This document shows, one piece after another, positions 20,930 through 30,499 of a DNA stretch of 64,000 nt. Below the pieces are notes generated by a model. That model was given only the letters and a program-made list of their open reading frames with translations. It did not search any database and was not told the DNA's origin. The position numbers and the translations under genes are program-made. The DNA comes from Tipula vernalis (taxonomy: Eukaryota > Arthropoda > Insecta > Diptera > Tipulidae), in NCBI GenBank assembly GCA_958295665.1, contig OY282558.1:28169045-28233044 (forward strand). The letters are read 5' to 3'. Within the stretch, counting starts at the first letter, position 1, and each line of letters starts with the position of its first letter.

Positions 20930-23486
20930 TCAGTATTGGTGAGCGATGTTGTTTAGGAAGTCGCATGGCAAGGAAAGCAGTTTGTTTAGCCGATTGGACA
21001 ACATTGTAGCCGAGAAGTTACCGATATAGTTTAATTGGGCCATGTCATGGAGGCAGACAGTCGAGGTTTGTCTGTAATCCGGCGGGTGTGGCCAGCTATC
21101 AAAAACATGACGTAGTGCTTTATTTTGTATGCGTTGTAGCGTGGTTTTCTGCGTTGATGTGATTAAGTCATACCAGGCTGGTGATGCATAGGTGATGATG
21201 GGCCTGATGTATAGCTTGTATACCAGTAACTTATTTTTGTAGTCCAGCACACTATTACGGTTAAATAACGGGTACAGGATTCTGAAGGCATTCGCTGATT
21301 GTTTGCTAATTGCTTTAATGTGGCTGTTGAAATTGAGGGTACTGGACAGATTGACGCCCAGATACTTTGCCTCCCTTGACACCGTGATGTTTTCGCCATT
21401 AATGGAGACGTCCACTGCTTTGTTGAATTTATTTTTATAATTTTGGTGGGGATAGAAATAGACCAGCTGGGTTTTTGTGGCTTTGATCCTAACATTCCAG
21501 GTGTCGAAGTAGACCACCAGCGTATTAAGGTATGCTTGAATTCTGGAAGAGCATTGGTACTCACTGTAACTGCTGGAATATACTGTTGTGTCGTCGGCGT
21601 ATGCTTGGAACTTGGTGTAAGGCTGCCTAGGGACAGGTATGTCATACATAAAAAATATGTAAAGTAATGGTCCTAGCACCGATCCCTGGGGCACTCCTGC
21701 TGATATTTGTTTCGTTTCCGAGTTATGCCTATTATTCACGCAGACAAAGAACTCCCTTTCTCCTAGGTATGAGTTAAGTAGTGCGATGAGCGCTGGATTG
21801 GCTCCACATTTAATTAATTTGTATATGAGGCCCTTGTGCCATACCGAATCGAATGCTTTCTGGATGTCCAAGAATGCTACCGCCGTGATCTTGCGACGTG
21901 ACTTGGCTCGTTTGAGGTCATTCAAGAGACGCATCGTTGCGTCCGTTGTCGACCTATGGCAAACAAAGCCAAACTGCTCCACCGGGATCAAGTGCTGAAC
22001 CGCCGACCAGAGCCTACGATAGATCACTCTTTCCACCAGTTTACTGAGTCCGCACAACAGACTTATGGGCCTCGTGTTTTCCGGGGTGCATGGTTTGCCG
22101 GTTTTGGGAATTGCTACCACCTTAGAGAGCTTCCAACTTTTGGGGAAATAGGCATAAACCAGAATAGCGTTTGTGATTTGTACCAGCTGTACGATAGCCG
22201 AGATTGGTAGGTTTTTGATTGCCCCGTTAGAGATTCCATCTATCCCCGGCGATTTTTTATTCTTTAACTGTCGTACAATGCTTGACATCTCTGCGGCATT
22301 TGTCGCTTCAGGATATACCGTAAATGGCAATCTTTGATTTGTAATAGATCCGTCCGCCTGGTCTATTATTCCCTGATCCTCGGTACGTGCCCTCTCACTG
22401 AATATCGTTTGGTAGTAGTCTGCTACCTTATTGGCAATTATTGCAGGATCAATGACCGGGCCGTCAGGGCCGTCTAGCACCGTGTTTAGTTTTGTTGTTG
22501 GTCTCAGAGTTCTTATGTATTTAAATATATTTGACTTGTCTGGGTTTACGCTTCTGAGTTTCTCGTTTATTCTTTCTTGGTGAAACTGGCTGATTTTTTC
22601 GTGCACAAGCCTCGTAGTTCGATTTATTAGTTTCGTGGTGTATAATGCCGGCCAATATCGGTGTTTGTTTCTATAATAGTTCCTTAGTTTGATCAGTTGG
22701 ACTATATGAGCAGGTAGCGGTCTGGTCCTATTCTCCATCAGAGGCACAAATTTATCCGTGGCTATTCCCATGATTGTTGTGAGTTTATGAACTCTTCGGT
22801 CGATTTCATCCGTTGAATCGATTGGCTGTTCGTTGAGCGGGGCAACTTTTTGATGAATATAATGCCTATAGCAAGGCCAGTCAGCGTTTTTGTAGTCCAG
22901 TATTCTTACACCGTCTGGACTTTGGAACAGGTCGAACCGATCCAAGGTGTGAAAGACTACTGGCATATGGTCAGAGCAGAACTCATTCAGCACCGTGACG
23001 TCTTCATCAATGTCTACTTCCTTTGCCAAGACCAGAGAGTGTCCGGCCGCTGCTGTTGATTGTCAAGCAACCCCATGAATGATGGTGAGCGTTAAAGTCG
23101 CCACAGACGACGACGCGTGGGTGAGTGCTAATCAAACTGTGTAGGTCTTCGGTTACAACCTTCCAAAAATAGGCAGAGACTAGTACGAAAGATTCGTCTC
23201 CTTCCCCCACAATTACAGTGGTAGCAACTAAACTGTCCCGTATATAGGCCCTCGGCGATGAATGTTTTATGTTGTCTCTGACTAGGATCGCCGTACCTCC
23301 GGATCTCTTAATTTTGGAATTTGTTCTGTGTATGATATAATTTTCGAAAAAAAGCGAGTGTCGGTCGTTTAGTCTGGTCTCGTTTAGGCACACTATGCTT
23401 GGTTTATGTTGATTGAGGAATACCGATAGCTCCTGGCGACGGGCATTACTGATTAGGCTATTGCAATTTAAGGTGACAATCTTCAT
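20930..23486 (-). pseudogene. LINE A ORF2: APE endonuclease and reverse transcriptase, one frameshift
   Basis: ORF2 would nick target DNA and prime reverse transcription of its RNA. The endonuclease (23,486 down to 23,007) shows VTLNCNSL, LNETRLND, VVVCGDFNAHH and, after the break, FCSDHMPVV. Between SSGRTL and LAKEVDIDED the usual part with the ID motif is missing, so about 35-40 codons appear deleted with a change of frame near 23,040. The RT (23,029-20,930, 699 codons open) shows KNKKSPGIDGISN, FLDIQKAFDSVWHKG, AGVPQGSVLGPLL and the catalytic FQAYADDTTVY. The C-terminal part has KALRHVFDSWPHPPDYR. The start ATG overlaps the ORF1 stop as ATGA. The RT looks intact, the endonuclease does not. 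Confidence 0.92.
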
Positions 23487-24667
23487 TGCAGGAATTGTAC
23501 TACGAAATTGAGGTACGCAGCCTTTTGGCTGGCTACGTCCTGGATATTATTTAGTTGTATTAAAAATTTGGATACGTGGCTTGTGAGCGAGGTAAAGCTC
23601 ATGCCGAAGAGTTCATGTGACTTTGCAAAGAACTCTCCAAGAATACTACTCGCTCCAGATGGCTCCGAAAAATGTGGTACGTTAAGAGCTGAAGGCCCCT
23701 GGCTCGGTTTGGGTTTGAGAAAATCGGCATAAGAGACACCTTTTTTGACATAGTTAGATTCAAAAGTTTTGGGCTGAGCATTGTTTACATTGTTTGTATT
23801 TACTAGATTAGGTTTAGTTAGCTTACCAAGTCTTTTTTGCCTCTCTGGACATTCAAAGAAGCTGGCCACGTGTCCTCCGCCACAGTTGCCGCATTTCACT
23901 GGGACTGATTTATCTTCATTTCTTGGACAGGCACCTGGTAGGTGTGATCCGGCGCACTTCACACATTTGTATTGCATGCTGCACCCAGCAGCAACATGCC
24001 CGAATCCTTGGCATTTACGGCACTGTGCTATGGGGATTTTTCTTTTGTTTTCCCAACTGATTTTGTAGCCGCAGCAACCGTTGGTCATATTTATGTCTGC
24101 ATATTTGGTATCATGCGCAAAGGACACCGTAAAGCAGGGTAATTTAATTTGCTTCTCCGAGCCGTCGTTCTCCTTGATCATTTTGTTTATGGGGTACACG
24201 TTTTGCACCGCTAGCCCTTTTTTTTCTAATTCAGCTTTGATTTCATCCGTGTCTGTATCCTGATGGATACCCTTCATCAACATCACTTTTGGTCTTTGGT
24301 TTTTTTGGATGTATGTGAAGAAATTCATGTTTATTTTTTTGAGTTCCGCTACCAGTAGTTGGTGGTTTTCAAGATTGGTTGCGTAAATTATCGTGCTGCT
24401 AGAGTACACCTTGAGCAGGGTGCCGGTAAATTTTCCTGTAATTTCTCTGATTAAGTTAATTTTTGACGAGTCGAACCCTTTTAAAATTATTGGGGGTGGT
24501 TTAGCGACTCTGGTTGCGGCTTTCCTTCCAGTGTCCATATTGACCTTATCAGCAGGTACGTCAAACTTTAATCTGTTAAATTGTCCGCCAATTCGACTGC
24601 TTGGGAAGACTACGTTATCCGTTTCCGAATCGGTGTATTCAAAATCAGAGCTGTTGTCCAGCATCAT
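23483..24667 (-). CDS. LINE A ORF1 (gag-like nucleic-acid-binding protein), 394 aa
   Basis: Gag-like protein of a Jockey-type LINE, expected to coat the element RNA and aid target-primed reverse transcription. The middle (about residues 145-215) has the conserved RNA-binding fold of this group, with MLMKGIHQDTDTDEIKAELE and KLPCFTVSFA. Three zinc knuckles follow: CRKCQGFGHVAAGC, CVKCAGSHLPGAC, and CGNCGGGHVASFFEC. The C-terminal 60 residues (GEFFAKSHELFGMSF) correspond to the ORF1 tail of LINE B at 35.8-36.0 kb. The frame is fully open. The stop TGA overlaps the ORF2 ATG by four bases. A second Met directly follows the first; which one is used is not clear. Confidence 0.9.
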   Translation of the reverse strand: MMLDNSSDFEYTDSETDNVVFPSSRIGGQFNRLKFDVPADKVNMDTGRKAATRVAKPPPIILKGFDSSKINLIREITGKFTGTLLKVYSSSTIIYATNLENHQLLVAELKKINMNFFTYIQKNQRPKVMLMKGIHQDTDTDEIKAELEKKGLAVQNVYPINKMIKENDGSEKQIKLPCFTVSFAHDTKYADINMTNGCCGYKISWENKRKIPIAQCRKCQGFGHVAAGCSMQYKCVKCAGSHLPGACPRNEDKSVPVKCGNCGGGHVASFFECPERQKRLGKLTKPNLVNTNNVNNAQPKTFESNYVKKGVSYADFLKPKPSQGPSALNVPHFSEPSGASSILGEFFAKSHELFGMSFTSLTSHVSKFLIQLNNIQDVASQKAAYLNFVVQFLQ

Positions 24668-24719
24668 TTTGACGGCATGTGAGACATCATTTGAGAGTTA
24701 AAAGTTTTTGGTCGACTTT

Positions 24720-25421
24720 ATATACAATTTTCCCATCGAAAAATCAATGTATTGTTACGCCACGCCCATCATCAAATAATTAAAATAAAATCATTTCTGT
24801 TGCTTTCCTTTTATAACTTATCGTCAAATAATCATAATTATTTATTCTTTCTTTCTAACATTTCTTTATTTTTATATAAACAAATACAAAATTAGAATTA
24901 CAGAATACAGGTTACAAAACGGTTTATGCTGTATTCTGTATTACTTCACATTCCTCTCGATATTTTCTGGGGTAAATATTCCAATTTTCACATTTTTTTT
25001 TCTCCGTGGTTTTTAAACCAATTTTAAATTAGATCCGATATAATCAGTGATTTTTTAATTATTCTCATAAAATTACAATTTTGCGTTACATATACATTCA
25101 TTCCTCATAACTAGTTTAATTAATTTTCTATAATCACGAACGTTCATATGTGGGCATTTTTATATAGTGAAAAGAAATGAATTAAAAACATTTTAAGTGA
25201 AAACGATTATTTTATTTTAAGTCGTTTCATATACATACAAATGTATTTTGATTATAAAAGTTGTAATAAACGAATTACAAATATTTGTTTTGTATTTGAA
25301 AGTGTACATAATTAACATTATTCGCACTCCAAAATTATTTATCTACAATTGGTGTTATGTATCTGAAATGTGGAATGATTTATCCAAATGTTCTCTTCCT
25401 ATTTTAGAAAAAAAAGTGACA
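24720..25421. other. Duplicated AT-rich flank, no gene
   Basis: Shared with 36,033-36,715. It contains the string TTTATATACAATTTTCCCATCG and a GTTACGCCACGCCC segment. The 61-codon ORF at 25,248 has no family features and is not preserved in the other copy. Confidence 0.55.
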
Positions 25422-25423
25422 TA

Positions 25424-25649
25424 CACTATCTAACAAAATTATTCACACTCCAGCCTTCTGCAAACAATTTCAAGCAAACATATTAGAACAATGTCAAGTA
25501 AAAAATCCGAAAATATATATTTATTTCATTGTAATAAAATAATGAAATAAATATATATTTTCGGATTTTTTACTTGACATTGTTCAAATATTTGTTTTAT
25601 TGAAATTGTATGCAAGGGGCTGGGGTGTGAATAATTTTGTTAGATAGTG
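25424..25649. mobile_element. 226-bp Tc1/mariner-like MITE (copy 1 segment)
   Basis: The ends CACTATCTAACAAAATTATT and complement are flanked by TA (25,422-25,423 and 25,650-25,651). The inner halves also pair (GTCAAGTAAAAAATCCGAAA and complement), so nearly the whole element can fold into a hairpin. Non-coding. Also at 36,718-36,944 within the duplication and, diverged and truncated, at 46,247-46,463. Confidence 0.85.
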
Positions 25650-25683
25650 TAATTATTTCGGATTTACATTCATTCATATTTAA

Positions 25684-25914
25684 CCTTCGAGCGGGCGCGC
25701 GCCGTAAAATTTACGGCGAACTTATTAATTTTCTAATAAAATAGTTTTGCAAATAAAATATTTTTTAAGCTTAAATACTATTTTTCTTTAATTATTAATA
25801 ATTACGAAACTCTATGTTATCATAAAATAGTGAATATTTGCTATAAACTGTATAACGTAAAATTTACAGGGCGCGCTCGCTCGTGTTAAAATAAAATGCG
25901 CGCCCGCTCGAAGG
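25684..25914. mobile_element. 231-bp GC-ended MITE, possibly piggyBac-like
   Basis: The ends CCTTCGAGCGGGCGCGCG and complement stand out as GC-rich in AT-rich DNA. TTAA lies directly before the left end (25,680-25,683) and TTAC directly after the right end, which fits a TTAA target duplication with one decayed side, as for piggyBac elements. Non-coding. The duplicate at 36,979-37,209 has a more mutated right flank. Confidence 0.6.
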
Positions 25915-25919
25915 TTACG

Positions 25920-28060
25920 TGCTTCAGCTGCACTCTTCATTCATATTTAAGTGCTCAATTACATAAAAACATTATATATTATTACTTTAGATGTTTTTAG
26001 TTTCATAATTAAGTGTACAATTATAATTAAGTGTACTTTGGCGAGTTAACTTAGATAAATGTATATATCAACATCAAAATTAATTAAATCTATTATTGGA
26101 AATTATACATAATTTAATTGAGAATAACATGAACACTTTCTATGTATAATCCACTACACTTAATAGGTGATTCGCTTGTACAATATCACCTGTGTATTTT
26201 CGAATTTAATTTTGTAAATTAGTCGTAATATTTAATTAAATTCCAATTACAAAAAACATAACTAAACATGACTTTATAAAACTGCTATTAAACCTATCAT
26301 ATACTTAGATATAAGCCAAATTCAAACGTGTAAATATTTTTATTTATACAATTATTAAATGCAACGAAAACTCCGAAAAGGTAAAAGTATTTTATAGAAT
26401 GCTCCGTATTTTTGGCACCATAAAATCCATGTTAAGTTATTTAAAAGTTATAGATTAATATTTTGTTGCAACTACTAATTAATACTTTGTTGCATTTTGT
26501 TTTTTTATTAAACTCGAAATACGGAAAGCAATTAAAAATTCTTACCGTAAATAAATGTAAACCATTAAAATTTATTTTAGACTAGTGTATCCATCTGTCT
26601 TTCAACACATTAAACGGTTGTAATGGAATCCAAATAAAATTAGTACAGTATAACAGTTTCAATGGTTTGAAACCAAACTAACATCTTTTTCTTGTCATTT
26701 CGATTTCACACGATATTACTATCTCACTCCAATCAACCACATGTTTTATTTTTTTTGGTTAGGTTTTTTTTTCATTCTAAAAAAAAACAAAAAATACAAA
26801 TTTTTTATAATTTTCCCGTCAGTGGTCTCGACGCGTTTGGTCACGTTTTTAAAAAAATACGAGAAAAACAAGAGTTAAAATTGTGGCGCGATTTAATACT
26901 AAACAGTTAAAGTTAGAGCAAAAAATATGAAATAAATACAAAAAATACCGTAAGGATAATAAAAACAATTCAAGTGGATTAAAAAATGTATTACGGTTCT
27001 TTTCTTTATTACAAAATTAGAGGAAATAAATAGAAAACAAAAAATATGGATTTACTTATGTGTGCTTAACAAATAAATAAATTGTTTTGTTTTTTCATTG
27101 TGTTGACATTATTATTTAAAAGTACCGTTCTAAAGTTGAATTACAATAATTGAAAAGTATTATCAAACGTGTAATTAAAAAAAAAAAATTGAACAATAAA
27201 AAAGTGAATTCAACAATATTATTTTAATTGCTTGGTGAATTAAAAGTAAGTGAAATTATTTTTATTGAATAAATTATTTAATTGGATGATTTAAATTCGG
27301 ATCGAGTGAAAAGGATTAAATTTCGTTTGCTTCCTTTCCTCTGTATCTTTTTCGTACATTTGAATTTTGAAAAGGATTTTTCAAATATTTTTTGATTAAA
27401 TTATTACTTTCGTCTTTTAAAAATATTGAAGAAATTTTTGTAACTAACTAAACCTAAAATATTCAAGGAGCTCATTTCAAGAAAAGGTTCTAAACTTCAC
27501 TTCAAATTCTTATTAAATTTAAAGAGATAATCTAACCCCAATGTGTGGGCAGAGTGTCATATAGTTAGATTCCTATTTCTAAGGATTTGGCATAATAATT
27601 ATCTCGGTTGGTTATCTTATCTGTGATCCTTTGAGATATTGTATTTTGGGAATAAAGCTACGTATACTTACCACCCCTTAATTCTCCAATTGCCTATTTT
27701 GTTGTTAATTTGAGCCAAATATTTTTAATTTTTAATATTTTAAATATCTGTTAAACTCTGAATAAAAACGATTAGAAAAATTTTCTTGGAAATTATTAAA
27801 AAATTTTAAACAACCACTTTTTGAAATAATCAAGTTGAATTACAACACACATAATTCGTTTCCAAAATTGTATAAGGAGGAACGATTTTAACATAGTTCA
27901 ATAAGGCCTTGCAGGGCCGCGCCTAGCACATTGACCGCCCGTGTCTATATGAAAAATTAAGCTTTACCTCAAAAAAAAAAAAAAAAACTATATAAATTCA
28001 CATATTTTTTTTATTTATTTAATTAATTAACATAAAATATTTAATTATATTCGAACAAAT
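25920..28060. other. Duplicated AT-rich interval without recognisable gene
   Basis: No ORF over 100 codons and no domain. The 72-codon ORF at 26,692 shows no family features. The part from about 26,030 to 26,350 is also present, diverged, at 45,540-45,895. This could be ancestral non-coding sequence or the inside of an older unrecognised repeat. Confidence 0.55.
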
Positions 28061-28070
28061 ATTTGTTCTG

Positions 28071-28436
28071 GGGGCCTATTATGAAATTTTTCGATTTCGG
28101 ATTTTTACGATATCGAAAAAATTCGTCCTATTATGAAACAAAAAAGGAAATTCGTATCGGATTTTTTCGAACACACATGGCAAAATTCGACTGCTATTTA
28201 GTTGGCGGATTTTGTAAAATTTATGGTATTTTGTGTTTTTGTGTAAAATACGTTTTTGTAAATGATTTATTCAATTTTAAATTAATTAAATATTATTTTT
28301 AATATTGTAATATTTATATTAATAAATAATATTACAAATTCGATTTTCCAAGTTTCATAATAGGGTAAATCCGCGGCGTATCGAATTTTTTCGATATCGT
28401 AAAAATCCGAAATCGAAACATTTCATAATAGGCCCC
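28071..28436. mobile_element. 366-bp MITE with CTG target duplication, copy 1 only
   Basis: The ends GGGGCCTATTATGAAA and complement flank a largely palindromic element. CTG stands on both sides (28,068-28,070 and 28,437-28,439). In the duplicate segment the matching place (39,367-39,369) has a single CTG and no insert, a true empty site. A 3-bp CWG or TWA duplication and GGG-type ends fit PIF/Harbinger elements. The 79-codon ORF inside is a by-product of the palindrome. Confidence 0.85.
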
Positions 28437-28475
28437 CTGAAGTTATTTGTCTCTATTAATTTTTAATTTTTAATG

Positions 28476-29121
28476 TGAGGTCAGCTTTTTATAGACAAAT
28501 TTTAATTAAAATTAAAACTAAAATAATATAATTTAGTTTTTTAAAACTTTTTATTTATTTCCTGATATTTCGACCGTTTGGTCATAATCATAGGAGTTAA
28601 AACTGTAACAATTAAGATAGAGAATTACAATTAGGATCAATAGTGTTCTTTTTTAAAATTCTTTAAAGAAAAATGGAAATATAATTCTAATTCTTCTTCT
28701 ATTCTCTTCTTTAATCACATATTTTTGTTTTTATTTACGACGATCAGTTTTTTATGAAAATAAAGAATTTCTTTAAACGAAATTAAAGGTAAAAAATTCC
28801 TTTAAAAAACGTTTGTAAGTAAGAATAATATAAATACATATGTGATTAAAAGTAAGGAAGTTTTATTTTTATAATATTAGGTATGTAACCTATAATAGTA
28901 AATTATATTTCCATTTTTCTTTAAAGAATTTTTAAAAAAAATTTCTAAAGCTCAATAGTGTCCTAATTGTAATTCTCTATCTTAATTGTTACAGTTTTAA
29001 CTCCTATGATTATGACCAAACGGTCGAAATATCAGGAAATAAATAAAAAAATTTAAAAAACTAAATTATATTATTTTAGTTTTAATTTTAATTAAAATTT
29101 GTCTATAAAAAGCTGACCTCA
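28476..29121. mobile_element. 646-bp element with very long terminal inverted repeats (segment 1)
   Basis: The arms begin TGAGGTCAGCTTTTTATAGA and pair over more than 200 bases around a short AT-rich centre. Each arm carries CCTGATATTTCGACCGTTTG or its complement, a small hairpin (GACC-AAAC-GGTC) followed by GAAA, a motif seen near Penelope-like element ends. No target duplication or ORF was identified. The duplicate lies at 39,406-40,051. Confidence 0.7.
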
Positions 29122-29189
29122 ATTTAAAAATTGAAAAAAAAATATTTAATACAACATAAATGAGTACTTATATTAAATAAATTGCACTT

Positions 29190-29580
29190 TACGAGCTTCT
29201 AATTTTGAAAAAACCAATGCCAAGAAAATTTTTAATTAATTTTAATTTTGAAAAGGATCTTTCTCAGGTGGCTATACACTCACTGGCAATGTAAAGAGTA
29301 TTCTAAGAGCAACTAGTATGTTTGGTGAAGTACTGCATAAATTATTTTAAATAATATACTCTAAAATCTCTGGTCCTATTAAATCTGACTTTAAAATATT
29401 TCGAAGTACTTTTAATTCGTCGGTCATTTCAACAGCATCGATATCCTTTTCATTCTTGACTTCATCCAATAATTTAATTTCTAAATCTTTGCAACGTTTG
29501 GAAATATCATCATCGTTTAGAAGCTTTAAATTAATCAAGTCATACAGAAATATGAATGCATCACAATGTGAGTTTAATAA
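29190..29580 (-). pseudogene. hAT-like transposase C-terminal remnant (segment 1)
   Basis: Minus-strand remnant of the dimerisation end of a hAT-type transposase close to ZMYM1-like proteins. The open part (29,538-29,347) has LKLLNDDDISKRCKDLEIKL and VEMTDELKVLRNILK. Beyond the stop, a shifted frame continues with TLPVSVAT, a stop, then ERSFSKLKLIKNFL, the family signature near the hAT dimerisation motif. The rest of the gene is absent. In this copy the frame closes after LEYII, while the duplicate at 40.2-40.5 kb continues for some residues, so at least one change followed the duplication. Confidence 0.7.
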
Positions 29581-29745
29581 TCAAACCTGTATTTATAGTT
29601 ATAGATTAATATTTTGTTGCTTTTTTTTATAAACAAATTATTTAAAAAAAATTTCTCGCGCTAGTACACACTTTATTTTAAAAAAACATCACAAGTACAA
29701 AAAAAAATATTAAAAACAAATTAAAAGTCAAGCTTTTGAAAATCG

Positions 29746-29770
29746 GTTTCGGGTGTTCACCCTTCCTCAG
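29746..29770 (-). ncRNA. Hammerhead-like motif (segment 1), tentative
   Basis: On the minus strand CTGAGGA is followed by a GGGTG/CACCC stem with a short loop and then GAAAC. This is the layout of the hammerhead ribozyme core (CUGANGA, stem II, GAAA) found in Penelope-like elements and retrozymes. There is an extra A between core and stem, and stems I and III are not convincing. The second copy at 40,676-40,700 has GAACC in place of GAAAC. It is probably a relic of a Penelope-like end if real. Confidence 0.3.
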
Positions 29771-30036
29771 TTCCTTGACTATTGCTTAAAAGGTACATAA
29801 AAGCGTTATACTTATTAGTTACGTAATACATTTTTTTTTAAAAAACATTATTTTTCCCTATTGTATAATATGAAATCATAAATTTTGTTTGTTTTTGTGT
29901 TAATTTTTTGATTTATTAAGAGCGGGTTGTTGCGATTTTTGAGAGTGGATTTATTAAAAGTTATTTTACCAATTATCCCAAAATAAAAAATAAAAAATTG
30001 GTTGGTAATGATCCTAACTGGCCTCAGCGGATTGGT

Positions 30037-30300
30037 CTAGTTGGAGTTGGAGCCATACTTAACAACTTTTGCCAATAAAGGCTTAGTGGCGTTATCGTCA
30101 CCAACCTTATTTATCAAAGCATTGATTAATTTGCGATTTTCAGCACCCTCCGATTCAATCATTTTTAAGTCCAACTTTTCGGCGGCCCTGTCCACAATCA
30201 CGTTAATTTGCTTCAAAATTTTGAAATCTTTTTAATTGAATTGGTTATCGCATAGAGTACATGAAACGATGTCCGGCAGCGGGAATTTTGCTCTCTTTGT
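30037..30300 (-). pseudogene. Small decayed coding remnant (segment 1), unknown
   Basis: The minus strand reads a Cys-containing stretch (KFPLPDIVSCTLCDNQ), one stop, then KILKQINVIVDRAAEKLDLK, NRKLINALINKVGDDNA and a stop at 30,037. The composition looks like real protein. The same stop is present in the duplicate, so the damage predates the duplication. I do not recognise the family; a transposon-derived or processed pseudogene fragment are both possible. The plus-strand 64-codon ORF over the same bases is its shadow. Confidence 0.35.
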
Positions 30301-30499
30301 TTTTTTTATCTTTACAACAATGCAGTTATTCAAGCATACGGTCATGTCTGGATATCCCCACGCCAACCCTGAACTTAGCCAGCTATATATACCGCACCAC
30401 ACCTCTGATCGTATGTCTGTTAACGACATCGCAACCTGTCGTTACAACGTACCAGTAACATTTTTTTTGGAAGTGTTGCAAGACATTTTCGTTGTTATG

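Larger units (their letters stand above)
20769..24695 (-). mobile_element. LINE family A (Jockey clade), nearly full length
   Basis: Minus-strand non-LTR retrotransposon with two ORFs (gag-like ORF1, and ORF2 with endonuclease and RT) and a poly-A tail seen as about 34 T at 20,769-20,802. The order 5'-ORF1-ORF2-poly(A) is that of Jockey/F/X-type elements. Only about 25 bases precede ORF1 before the sequence joins the duplicated segment starting near 24,698, so the 5' UTR is very short or truncated. No matching target duplication was found: the DNA left of the poly-T (CCCCGAATATAA) does not match TTGAGAGTTAAAA at the other end, which suggests later rearrangement. Confidence 0.9.

Noticed and set aside
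21163..24701. Several ORFs of 60-160 codons on both strands across LINE A (for example 21,163-21,645 minus, 24,393-24,701 plus)
   Set aside because: They are other-frame shadows of ORF1 and the RT; none has its own domain.
28063..28302. 79-codon plus-strand ORF
   Set aside because: It lies inside the palindromic 366-bp MITE and is a by-product of that sequence.
30041..30235. Plus-strand 64-codon ORF present in both segments (also at 40,971)
   Set aside because: It is the complement of the more protein-like minus-strand frame and is preserved only because the DNA is duplicated.
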